A stretch of DNA of 64,000 nt from the NCBI GenBank assembly GCA_015657535.1, contig JADHZB010001233.1:1502-65501 (forward strand), written 5' to 3'. The position numbers were made by a program, and so were the translations under genes. Below the pieces are notes generated by a model. That model did not search any database and was not told the origin of the DNA. It saw only the letters and a program-made list of their open reading frames with translations. The stretch is from Nephromyces sp. MM_2019. Its lineage: Eukaryota > Apicomplexa > Aconoidasida > Nephromycida. Of the stretch, positions 1 through 11,569 are shown in pieces (position 1 is the stretch's first letter; each line of letters starts with the position of its first letter).

Positions 1-511
1 TTTTTTTTTTGCTTAATTCGAATCCCATTATTGAGAGAATTTCTATCCTATCATAACCTTAAGAATTGCACGGTGTATTCATACACCATCACTCTGCTTT
101 AATTAGGTACTGCCTGCCAATTTTCCCCCCGTTTTTTACGTCGCAGTTTCCTAGCAAACTGTGTGTTTAGGGGTTGATACTGTGTGCGTGTGGGATGTTG
201 ATACTTTGTGTGTAGGTGATAAACTTTGCGAAAAAAAATTTTCTTCTTTTTAAATCTGTGCGTTTACGCGATGTATTTCGGTGTGCAATAGCTGCTTCAT
301 AAGCTTCCTCTTTGTGAGTATCTTGTCTGGTGCCTCCTTTATTGGTTTCCAAGCTACTTCGTCTCTTTGCTTATTGAGAAGCTCTAAAGTTTTCGTTTAA
401 TATCGCATTTGCTTACATCCTTTCGACTTCTAGAAGGTGCTGAGATTTTTACCTGCAATTTTGTGCTCTGATTTCACATATACATTGTTTTTTGCACTGG
501 CTTTCTTTTAG

Positions 512-774
512 GATGAAGAGATTTGTCATCAATTGGTCCCAGTCTTCAACTGGGTTCTGCTTACTACGCAGGAAGCTGAGAATTTGAGAGTTATTCTTCG
601 CATCCAGTCTCATCATGCACTCTTTTTGAAGCTTCTAGTCCCTTGGTTTCATAATCCAGTCTCTGCTCTTTCTCTATGTCTATGGGTTCAAGAATATGCT
701 CTAGCTTATGAGCTCCTTTGCAACTTGTAGGTACTGGAGTATTTTGCTGATTTGGTGCCAAATTTTCAAGTGCT

Positions 775-817
<43 letters not shown>

Positions 818-3800
818 TGTGTGTGTGTGCACCTTCGTTTTACGAATATTTGCATAATCACTGCCATTTTCTGTAGTTTTTTGATGGGATTGCAATAGAT
901 TAATGTCCAGACAGTAGCTCACCTAAGTGAAGGATTTATAAGAGGCGAACGAGTGCCGTTGCACATTACACTTTTCTGATAAAAGTGTAGTTTATCGTCA
1001 TTCATGTGGATTTATTTGATGCTTTCTAGAATGAGGGAAGCGAAGCTCTTCTTCGTGGTCTTTTTGCTTTGTAATTTTTTTTCCTGGCATTTTTCAGGTC
1101 CACGTTGAACTTAAGCGTAAATTTCCTTGTTCAGCTAGATCAGCTCATAAATCTCTTGGAAACTCCAGTTTTCGCTTATCTACGCTTGCAGCTACTCGAC
1201 AGCAAGAACTTTCCTTATTTAGCGAAAACAATGATGGGTATCATGAGAGGTTTTCTTCCTACAAAAGTTGCTTTTTTTCGTGGGATGTCACTTTACGAGA
1301 AGCCTAGTAGTGAATTTTTTCAAAATCTTGTAAAACTTTTGAACACAGCGCATAACCCCGTGCTTACACTCGAAACTTGTGTTTTTACAGCTTTTTTGGT
1401 CATCTTCTTTTAATGATTTTTTCCTTTTATTGGCTATTTCTTGTAGTTTTTTTGCGAAAATTAGCACCTTTTTGGTTTTCATTCGCCCAGTTTTTACTCG
1501 ATTGCTTACAGCGATGCTAAACCCAACGATGTGCTTTCCACTAATATCCAACACACACATATAACTTTACTAATCTCATTGTATAAGCATTCAAAACCTC
1601 TAAAAACTTTTTTCTTTTCACACGGCTATCGTTATCAGGGCTTTTAATGCTTATGCCCCAGAACGAAACTTATCAGATCTTGGCAAATAGGCTCTCTGTC
1701 ATGCAATATGGACTGCTATTGAGCTGCCAAGTTGGGATAGAGCCCTATGATATGTGTGCTATCCCACTAAAAGGGATGAAGGCAGAGACAGAAGGGTGTG
1801 TTTTGCTCTCTGGCTGATTCAATTTTTTTGAAAAGGAAATCACTTAGTAGTCTGAAAAAAATTATCGCGCTCCTTAGCTTTTCTAGCTAGTATATCTTTG
1901 GGAATATAATTTACTATAGAATGCTGGCATTTACATTCTTCAGTAGCTTAGTTTCTACGGTGTTTTTACCTGTATAAGATCTGATATATATATATATATA
2001 TGTATGCATCAGAAGGACATTCCAATGAACTTATAAGAGTTATGATATATATTTTTTGAAAAACAATGTTATTTTAGATAATTAAAAGTGAATATCTATT
2101 ACTCAGTCATTCTTTTGAAGGTGTACGTACACTAATGTATATATTATACATTTTTTAGGGGAAAATTTTTTTTTTTTCGCATAATTTTTTTCTGAGAATT
2201 TTAATGCCTTTGTGTATGAAAATTTCCCATGCTTCTCACCGAACATGCTGGAGGCTTTTGCTGGCTTTATTTTCATACCGATGAATGCTTGTATGCACTG
2301 CAATATATTCGTGTATGATTGGTTGGTAGGCCTGATGTGACGCAAGCATCATATTGATAATCGACTTGTTATAACCAGAAAAGAATAAAATCTTCTGCAG
2401 GATGTCTTTTTGCCCATGTTAATAGCTCTAATCTTTATATTTTTTCTCTAGCGTATTCTAGCTATGTCATCAAGGTTATTTTCATCTTCTCTATTAGAAA
2501 TGATAGTCAACTCTCTATTTTTGTGGTATTTTTAGTTGAAATATACGCATCGATTGCTTGAATGTTTGGATTGATTCTCTTCAAATCTGATTTTTTTTGA
2601 CATTCTCTGGTAGAACAATAGCTCGTGGGGCCTTTCGCAATTGAAATTTTTCTCTTCATTAAACCGCTATGCTATTAGGATATGTAAATTAGAGTATGTA
2701 ATGCTGTGATAGAATCCAGAGAAATTGTTATTGAATACTGATTTCTAAGTGAGTATGAGATGATTACTTTTTTAAATTGGCGTTGTGTCTTTTACATAAA
2801 GTTGGTTTATTTGCATGAGCTGCTCGGTAATTTCTGAGTGAAGCAAGCAACTCTCTCTCACTGTAATTGGATTACGTGTGCTGACTCTTTTGAGGAAATC
2901 TTGAAGAAATTGGGAAAAAATTTCGCATGCACCAAGAGGAGGTAACTGGAGGTTGATGTATGCAGAAGAGAAGGAGAGGCAATTGCTTTTCTCTCCTAGA
3001 GAGTGATGTGTGCAGAGTAGCTAGAGAGATCGTTAGCTTTGAAGCAATCCTGTTTCTGCTTCCTAGGATTTGATTTATCCTCGTATTCTTGTCTTTTCTG
3101 AGGATTTTTCCCCTACACAAAAGAAAGTAGTCTTAAAATAGCTAGTTCTCCGTGTACTACCAGTGTGTAATTATCATGCTGTCTCTACGTTAAATTTATA
3201 TCTGACTGTCTGCAGAATTCCTGCGATAACGGACTCTCAAGGTATAAATGCCAATGAAAGACACGAACTTATTTTGCAATTTCGGACTACCATCCAGAGG
3301 CATCAAGAGTTCATTTCTCAAATCGGTAATCTTGGACTAAACTATCCTTTATGTGTGTGTTTTTTTATGTGCTTCTCTCCTCTGTTTTGAAGATGCTCCT
3401 TCTAATGCTTTGGGTAGATAATATCGTACTGGTGTAAGACAAGTGTAAAGTCTTGATGCATATAATTATGGCATTGTCATGAGATTCATTAATCTAATCG
3501 TTTATACAAGTATTAATCACTGCATAGTATAGTTGGGCTTCTTTTTCGCTGTTTCTTGGAATTATCTTGGTGTAGTTCATTGCTAGAAATGCATTGCTTT
3601 GCTTAGTTGTCTTTATGGTTTTTGCTTGACTTTCCTCTCTGGTGTTTGAGCTTGTATAAGTTCCGATTTTGAATGATGTGCTTTTTGTTTATTCGGGTAT
3701 CGTTACCGAGTTTCTTTGGCAGGGATGAGCTTGCCTTATTAATAGCACTGAATGATGTTTTTTAGTGTGATACTTACCCTTTTAAGTACTGGTACTGAAG

Positions 3801-5610
3801 AGGCGTTCAGACTCTCTTATCTTTCGACGGTTCTGCTTCAAAATCCTTACGTAAAGCAGCGTCTCTTTTACGTCCAAAACAAATGACTAGATGATTGGTC
3901 TGAAGTAGAGCTCTAATATATATAGAGATATCGCCCACAGCTGTGTGAATACGAAAAATTTCAGAGTTTACCTAGCTGCTTATGTATGAAACCAGTAGAG
4001 CAGGAAGCTGCACTTTTCTTTTACTGTCTTCGAAACATACTGTTTCTCTAAGCCTTTGGAGGTATGGTACTTCTTATAAGAATATTAACCTTGCGGAAGA
4101 TAAAGTTAATTTTCAAAGTTTTTGATAAACTTTGCTTTTTCACCCTGTAGCTCGCTGGAGTTTCATTAACGCAGGCTTGAGGAAGCTTGCCGATTGGTTT
4201 TTGGGCTCAAAGCCGAAAAACGATGATGGTAGCAGCCGTCTTTGTGTGTTTGCCCTATTTTTCATGATGTTCTTAATTCTTCTACGCAGTCTAGAAACCT
4301 AGCAGAAACTTGTGATTCTTTTGGTAATTTTAGCTTCTTGTGACTAGAGTCCATCAGTAATTAGAGTTTGCAAGTTGGAAGCGTGTTATTTGCTAATTAT
4401 TGCTATTTCCTTCAGTTTCTCCCTTCAAACTTCTTTTGCTGTGCAGTTTAGTCTCGTCCTTTAGCATAATTAAGAGGCTAAAAGAACAAGCGAGCTATTC
4501 ACTGAGGAGTTTCCCAACCTTTACCTCATGAATACTTGTGTGACTAGATATGAGAAGCACTTTTGTCTAGTCATTTTACTTCTATATGTTTAGTGAGGCC
4601 CTGTGCTTGAATTCATTTGTCAGCGCTTCAATTGCTTAGACACCCTGATAGCCACAGAGTTTGCTGATTTTTTATCTAAAATCGTCATCAGTTTTGTGAT
4701 GATACGCTTATGCCTCTATGAAATATAGCTATTATGAAGATTGAAATACCTCTTCAATATAATATATAAATCAGGTTAAATATATTGGCCTTGGCTGATA
4801 CTATTGAAGATAGATTGAAAACAAATCTCCGATATTGGCATTACATTAATTACCAGATCGTGTGGAAAACTATATGCAGAAATTATGGACGGAAATTTCA
4901 TTGGTTTGATAATAAAATATTCCATTATGCATTCTATGGAGATAAGCCTTTTATTCCTATCACATAGTTTTTTTAGCCATTAATGACTTTATTAATAGCA
5001 CACTCGTTTTTGCTGCGATTTTCTATCGTAGGAATAAAGCTTGCACCCTGCAAAGCTGTAGAAAGCTTAGAAAATTGTGCATTTCTCTCGCTTATTTAGC
5101 TACTCGAGAATAAAATAAATCCAATTAGGTGCCCGCCTCTAGTTAACTTGTAAATCAGCACACGTACTTTTTGCTGCTATTTGTCTACTTAGAATCTATT
5201 AATGTAGTTGATTTTTTATGAAGAACATAATTATTTTTAGATTAAAAAAACCAAAAGCTGCCAGGTTAAGATTTTTTGCATAGAATTATGCTGCTTTTAG
5301 ATTGCTTTGTTGTGCAGCCCTTTAACCACGGAGCGAATATAGAGTGCAATTTGAATGAAACAAAGCTAGTGATTATTTTTTTTATGAGTTGCGGCATCCT
5401 AAAATAATACTGAATATCAAGAATAAATTACTGCTCAGTTGTCTCTTTTCACGTGTTGCATATGTGCAATTCTCTACCCTTTCAGATCAAGGAAACTCCC
5501 TAGACTGGGAAGGAGTTCTGGAGGGAATGAAAGTCAAATGCGATTTCCGTGCCATAGTTCCCGAAAACGAGAATTTACCGCTTGAAAATAATGTCTCAAA
5601 AACTAGATAG
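512..5610 (+). CDS. VAC14: VAC14 homologue, PIKfyve/Fab1 complex scaffold (3' part)
   Basis: Vac14 is the scaffold that joins the PI3P 5-kinase (Fab1/PIKfyve) and the Fig4 phosphatase on endosome and vacuole membranes. Six exons join in phase: 512-726, 1098-1237, 1639-1795, 3216-3325, 4151-4228 and 5486-5610 (stop). Exons 1-3 encode the conserved Fig4-binding C-terminal domain: the stretches FHNPVSALSLCL, TPVFAYLRLQLLD and, across the exon 2/3 junction, MMGLLMLMPQNETYQILANR follow the family pattern (HNPV..SLC, P.F.YLRLQLL, GLLMLLPQ). The 3216-3325 exon (ELILQFRTTIQRHQEF) fits the usual C-terminal helix. The last two exons form a lineage-specific tail. The gene is 5'-incomplete: the N-terminal HEAT-repeat exons lie to the left, and no exon was recognised in 1-511. 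Family and first three exons are confident; the 1795 donor and the tail exons are inferred from phase. Confidence 0.85.
779..830. repeat. GT dinucleotide microsatellite
   Basis: About 15 GT units, one AT interruption, then 8-9 more GT units, inside the VAC14 intron between exons 512-726 and 1098-1237. Such a tract is likely to vary in length between strains. Confidence 0.95.
1984..2002. repeat. TA dinucleotide microsatellite
   Basis: Short uninterrupted TA run in the long VAC14 intron 1796-3215. The rest of that intron is T-rich and I found no convincing exon in it. Confidence 0.85.
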
Positions 5611-8600
5611 GAAATTCACCATTTTATTCGGGGGATCTTATTGAATTAAGTGACTTTGCAAGTTTGCGTCCGATGGTTCTTGACGCAAGGATTAGCTGCA
5701 ATTATATGTTTGCAAAAAAAGTTACCTATTAGAACTGTCTGTCATATCTGGAATACTATGACTGATTTTTTGTCTGCCTGGAGGCATCGTAGCATTTATT
5801 TTGTGGAAAAAATTGTATTTTTTATTGTAAATTTAGAACTTCTTCCTTCAGTATTCAGCAATTTGTAAGACTCACGCCCGGAATTTTTTGTATGATCAAT
5901 TTTTTTTTAATTCCCATACCTTGAAGGTAGGGCCTGTAACTGTTTACTGGTATAGTACTGGATCTTATTGAGGGCTATAAGGTGTAATATTTTCGCTGAA
6001 TGGTTCTTTTCCACTTTTTTTATGTTTTTGCTCTTTTGAAATATTAAGAATATTGAAATTACAAATATCACTAGTAAGGTAGATAACATTTCTGAGTTTT
6101 ATAAAAATTAAGACTAGGTTCAAACTTTCCAAAAACATAATCATGTGTAACTGTTACTTCAATTCCATGCACACCCCTTCCATAGAAATAATCGCTATTA
6201 TTCTACTGTAAACACACTGCATCCAAGGAATGCATAGTTTTGGCTTTCCCCGCGAATTTTTCCAGGATGCTCTGATTCTTTAGCTCTATTGATTGGACCT
6301 AAAGCTGTGCGTCCTGGGTGCAGATAATTGCAAGGTTGCTTGGTTGCATGCAGCTGACATTATTCCTTTGTTCTACGGGATCCTCCGAGTATCTATCCGC
6401 GCTGGTCATGAGCTCATTCCCGATTTCTTCTAAACCACTTAGATTACACATTATGCGATTTGGTAAAAACTTTGAGGAAAAAAGTCATGAGCCTTTGTTG
6501 CAGATATGGTGAACCAAGAGGACAGTATGTTCATGTTTCTTCCTTCCATTTTTTTAAATATGTGCTTGGTTATTATTTTAAGGGCCCGGCATAGTATTCT
6601 ATTTGATCTAAAGTCATTTTCTTTCGCTAACTGAATTTTAAAAAAATTAACAAGTGGACATGATATTTGGCTTACTTAACACGGATTCCAGCAGCTGACA
6701 GGATGCTTGAGTGGATCTTCCTGTGTCAAAAAAATAGTGCAGACCATTTGCAGTTGATCGTAACCATTGAACCAGCACAAAAGTAGGCAACTAGGTGCTT
6801 CAGCAAATAGATATGCCTAAATTTTCAAACGGTTAAATCTTTTGATGTTATTATAGATGTTATTCATCTCCTGCAATAAGAAGAGCAATGTGAGTCCTTA
6901 TACGAAAGAGGAAACTTTTTTTGGTTTTGGGACTTAGTTCTGGTTGGAGTATAATCGCATAATTGATATTTGGACTTTTAGCAGAGAAGGCAAATGTTTT
7001 AGCATCCGCATCAAACAAGTACTGCGAGGTATTGGTAGGGGTTTCCGCCCTACACTAGATCAAGATTCACTGATTGCTTAAAACAGTTGTTTCATGCAAA
7101 TATTTTTACATGATGCAGGTTAAGAGGTACCATTTCCATATTTTCTCTGGGCTTATATTGCTTCTGGTGACAACAACTCTTGCGTTGCAAATTGCTAGGT
7201 AACGCCCAAACAAGTCGGCAATAGTAGAGTGCACGTTTATTCGATTAGTGAGATATGGGCACTGGTTATTCATTTAACCGCTACAATAAAGTTTGTTCTA
7301 TTCGAGGAATGCTTTTATTCTCCTCGTCCACCGTAAAAGGCAGCGACAAAACGCCCATGTGACAGCGTCTGACAATTTTTTGGGATGTCCAGGGCGTTTA
7401 TATTTTCAATTTCTAACTTGCAATGGCATTCAAATTTCAAAGGTTCGTGTATATTCTGCTCCCCATTGGTAAAGTAGCAGCCCAGGAATTAGTGACTCGT
7501 GGTGAGTATGAACTGCTGCCTCTATTGCTACACTGATACGTCAATCTCACAGGTATCTGGAGCATTTCGGATGCCTATAGTATTTCCCCTATGCTCTGCA
7601 GACTGTGCTGTACCAATTTTCAGAGCGTGACACAGCACTCCATATGGATGACGAGGAGATACCCCGCTTTGCCAGCAACAGTGGAAATTCTTTAGGTACG
7701 CAGAGAAGATTGTCTGGCGGGTATATGACAAATGGCCAATAGCTGCATCGTTTGTAAATAGTATCGTCTACCTTTTTCAGCCTTGCCGCTGGGGTTTGAG
7801 AGCCCCCTTAAGCTTTTTAATATTTGAGAGTTATTTTGTGAACTTAGCTTAGTATTACTTAGGGGGATGGATACCATGAAGCGTGCATACTTTGTTACTT
7901 GGTAAGCCTAGCTTGGTATTACTTAGGAGGATGGATACCGCAGTATGCGCATACTTTGCTGCTTTGTAGACCTAGCTTATTATTTCTCAGTGACGGATAC
8001 CACAATTCTTACCGACTTCCCTGAGAAGTAGAAGCATATTTCGGTAACTTGAGACGGAGGGGGATATTTATCAGGCCACTGGCAGAATAAGATACAAAAA
8101 ATACTGAAATACACAAAAAAAGCTTTTCGAAAACAAATATATCAACTACAAGAGAATCATCTACAAAAGGGTCTGTCCTGAAGTTAATTTCTAAAGAGCC
8201 ATCTTTGAGGTATTTAGCTTACCACATACAATTTGAGAAGACATGATTGATGCTTCCTGTCTCTTCTGTAGCAGGCTAATACCGGCATCGTGCAACTGTT
8301 GTACTTGCAATGCAGCTGTGATATCTAACTACCGTTTATCTTATGGATACCACAATATTCTTCACATAGCTTCTTAAAGCCTGCCATCTTCCTTTGCATA
8401 GTACCTTGTAGGCAAAATAGTATTACGAGTTAGTAGCTTTACTCGTGCAAAGGGTATTTCCAACTCTTTACCTGCAGTTGTTGCTGCACCTGCCACGGCC
8501 TTCACTCGCTATATAGCAGTTCCAATGATTTGCAGCAGTACCGCCAACACACAGCCCTACCCCGTGCATATAGTACCGCAGCAACAACTTTTTCCACAAG

Positions 8601-9880
8601 GGTACTGACCCCTTACGAAATTTCTGTAAAGTCTAGGGGAGGAGACATTTCTCACCATGGAAAGGCGACGCTGCCGATCATATTGAATGTGCTTTTAATC
8701 CATTAGATTTTCAGCGTTTATAACATAAGACGCTTTTGAATTACCGCTCCAAGCATTGCAGCAGTTCCGGAGATTCAATGGCAACTTGTCATGCTAGTAA
8801 GTTTGAAGGAAGATACCACTTCGCTCCCTTAGCACAATAACGTATAACTATCACATTACCGTGTTATTGCTACGCTTATCGGTTTTTCGTTGTCCACCAA
8901 CTACTACGCTCACCTAGAAATTTCATATGGTCAGCCCTTGGCACTCAATGTAACTTGACCAACATGACTATTCTGTAGTTAGTCGACCAACATAGACTAT
9001 GTTTACCTTTGCATTTTCTTGCAGAATGTCAGAAAAAGATCTATTGCATCTCAATTTCGTTTGTTATATTCTCTAGCACCCGCAGCTACAAGATTTTTTT
9101 GTTAGGTAGCTTGTATTTGCCTTGTACTGTATGTAGTTTAATTTGGACTACCAGGACTCAGACGAGCGAGCAGCGGGACTGTATCACCTTGTGATGCGAT
9201 GCTGCTCGGTAAGAAATGAACCTAGCAGTTTGCCAAAGATTTCCTTTAGAAACTGTATAATTCACTCTATGGTACTTTTGCGCTTTTGCCCGTGGCTTCT
9301 GGAAGATAGCGTCGCTTCAAAGTACATCGGACACGGCGAGTTGATTGGTTTTGCTTGCCGGGGTAGAAAGAAGATCCTACTTCTTCACTTTTGATAGGCT
9401 ATATATGTATAATTTTGTGCTCACTTTGAAGCGCTTTTGTATAATTAAATCGTTAATGTAAGTGGCTTCCAGGCTTACAACCTTTTTGGTTTCATGAGCA
9501 CTGCTTCTTTGGAAGCTATTGCAAAACATAATGTACACCCTCAATGGCCAGGTACTCCTGGCAGATTGCTGCTGATACTAATGGCTTTTTGACAGGATAT
9601 TTTTAGTCATTCTACAAAGGATAGAGTGGCAGCGTAAGGCATTGATCAAAAATACTTTGTACGCTTCTATATATGAAAGTTCACGTAATGCTTCTTTTTT
9701 GTTGTCGCTTAAGACAACTGTTTGAATCTCGACTTTTTTTACAGATTTTGCCCTGATTGATTTCTTCCCCAAGTTGGTGGTCCATCTGCGTTTACATCAA
9801 ATTTTCTCGGTTTGCTGGGGCGCCGCGCAAATTTTCTGAACCACGGATATGACATGGTGCAACATTGATTTCCTAGCAGG
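5611..9880. other. Intergenic region between VAC14 and RPB10, no firm gene
   Basis: About 4.3 kb after the VAC14 stop. The first 1.5 kb stays T-rich on the + strand, as expected for the 3' UTR. Only short ORFs occur. Two exon-like pieces were noticed: around 6290-6430, where one frame reads ADIIPLFYGILRVSIRAGHE before a stop, and 9155-9208, which has good AG and GTAAG borders. Neither could be assigned to a family or joined into a gene. An imperfect tandem repeat lies at 7844-8010. Confidence 0.5.
7844..8010. repeat. Imperfect 64-nt tandem repeat, 2.6 copies
   Basis: Copies start near 7844, 7908 and 7972. Each begins TTAGCTTAGTATT or CTAGCTTGGTATT-like, followed by ACTTAGG.GGATGGATACC and, in the two full copies, GCATACTTTG. 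The third copy is truncated and more divergent. A further fragment (GGATACCACAAT.TTC) is found near 8344-8362. No reading frame is kept through the copies. Confidence 0.8.
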
Positions 9881-11103
9881 ATGATTATTCCCATCAGGTG
9901 TTTTACTTGTGGAAAGTTGATTGGGCATCTTTGGGAGAAATGGCTGGAAAAGTTACAAAACGATGTGACAGAAGGGTATGTGTTGCAGCAATTCATAACT
10001 ATATGTGTTCTTGACTTTTAAGGCCTATGTTGCTCTTGTTTTGCAGCTCCAGCAGCGGGTTATCTTTTGCGTGAAAGCTGCTATTTCCTCTTACTCTTGA
10101 GCGCTCTAATGCTTTAAAAAATATTAAACTAATGCACTCCTTTGCTATAGTTTTACGATTGCTCATGAGGGTCTGGTCAACATTATTTCATCATACCTTA
10201 CCCCTTGTGTTGAAAGATTAAGTAGTTGAGAAAAATATTTTCGTAGCGCCGCTGCGAAACGGTCAAAAACATAATTTTCATCAAAATTTCGTGGGAAATC
10301 CGTGTAAATATATCACGTGTCAGAGTAGTGATAATGCTGTATTCTTAGTGCCACAGCGTGGAGATAAAGATATTTGCTTGTTTTACTTGCTGTTTTTCGG
10401 CAGTAGCATATATTCTACATCTTTTTTATGATTTCGCTGCAGAGAAGCTCTTGATCAACTAGGGCTTAGACGGTACTGCTGCCGCCGCATGGTCCTTACG
10501 CACGCTGATTTGGTGGAAAAAATCCTTGCTTATAACAGTGAGTACTAAGTTGTTTTAATGTGATTAAGGCTTTCTCTCACTCGTGTGAAAGCCGTGTAAA
10601 ATTGTAACTAATTTAGATGTTTATATACACCTGGATACCATGAGATTGGAGAAGCTTTGTGGGTTCAACTGCCATAGTTGCACCATGAAGAAAATATTTT
10701 TTATGCGAGATATTTAAAATGATTCTTTGCTCGATACCTCATAGCACACGACTTGAGTGTATGTGAGAGTCTTTTTTTCATACTTTGCCCCAGCGCGGCT
10801 TGACTTCGCTTTACGCGGGTTGTATTCATTCTGATGTCACAGGCCGAATCGTCGATACAATTAATTTTGGCATGCGTAAAATAACTACATTGCTCTCCGC
10901 TCCACTTTTTCGGTGCGAGGGCTGATCAAAATAAGATTGAGGATGTGTTCTGACGTTAGTATCTTCATCCCTTTGCTATTTTCCCTTCTTTTTAAAGATT
11001 CAAAATGTGTTAGCTTAATTTTTTGTATTTAAGTTTGTGCTACCAATCTGTGCTGTTTTCTTCAGTCTATGGAAAGGTCAAATCTGCCGGGGAAGTGGAC
11101 TAA
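9881..11103 (+). CDS. RPB10: RNA polymerase I/II/III subunit RPABC5 (RPB10)
   Basis: RPB10 is a 65-75 residue zinc-binding subunit shared by all three nuclear RNA polymerases; it helps assemble the RPB3/RPB11 platform. Exons: 9881-9975, 10443-10537 and 11066-11103. The protein starts [15 protein letters not shown], with the family's invariant start and CxxC (Cys7, Cys10), and the second exon supplies the paired cysteines in RRYCCRRM (Cys44, Cys45), so all four zinc ligands are present. The first start codon is fixed by the invariant N-terminus. The 3' end has two readings: splicing at the strong AACA|GTGAGT donor to a pyrimidine-rich acceptor at 11066 gives a 75-residue protein ending KSAGEVD, whereas reading through gives SEY and a stop at 10548 (66 residues). 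Spliced form preferred. Identity is very secure. Confidence 0.93.
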
Positions 11104-11234
11104 GATAAAGGTTATTCCCTTTACTAGATGGAGAATTATTGATGTTCCACTTGCACATACCACCATGGTGTGCGTCACTACCGGCTTTCCGGAATGAATT
11201 TACCCGATCCACCTACGCTGAATATAGCGCACTC

Positions 11235-11569
11235 TCAGCGACGCAAAGATCGTCTTAAAATGTTACATTTTGCTTCAAGTGCTGATGTGCTGCGTGCTGA
11301 TTTTGTGCGTGCTGGTGTGCTGCTACCGTTTAGCTTTGAAGCCTCCTTTTCTGATGTTTTAGGAAGCATGTGTGCTTCTGATACGCTTTTTGCTTCTTTA
11401 AGCTCAACAATATGAAAAGTTTTATAGACGGCTGACTTTATTTCTTTGAGGGAGAGCCCCATACTGGTCCCCATTGGATGCTTTCAATTAGCTCATTAAA
11501 AAAGCTATCCGCAGTTAACGAGCCAGAGGGCCGTTTTGCCAAGTTAAGCACGAAGTTTGTTGATTCCAT
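11235..11569 (-). CDS. Doubtful small minus-strand gene in two frames
   Basis: An ATG at 11569 opens a frame reading NFVLNLAKRPSGSLTADSFF and stops after 43 codons. A second frame, overlapping its end, runs to a stop at 11235 and is rich in Ser, Lys, Ala and Arg. The two join in phase if a 29-nt segment starting GTATGG and ending AAAG (near 11440-11468) is removed, giving about 100 residues. No other intron here is that short, so a frameshift, a pseudogene or two unrelated chance frames are equally possible. The opening faintly recalls the N-terminus of NADP-dependent medium-chain oxidoreductases, but there is no room downstream before RPB10. No function is assigned. Confidence 0.25.

Noticed and set aside
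4785..4967. 60-codon + strand ORF in the VAC14 intron
   Set aside because: Not required to join the flanking exons (4228 to 5486 keeps phase), no family resemblance, and AT-rich chance frame likely.
11235..11474. Histone H3-like ARTK peptide in the minus-strand frame
   Set aside because: Only four residues match; no H3 fold follows. It comes from a degenerate GTGCTG-type repeat on the other strand.
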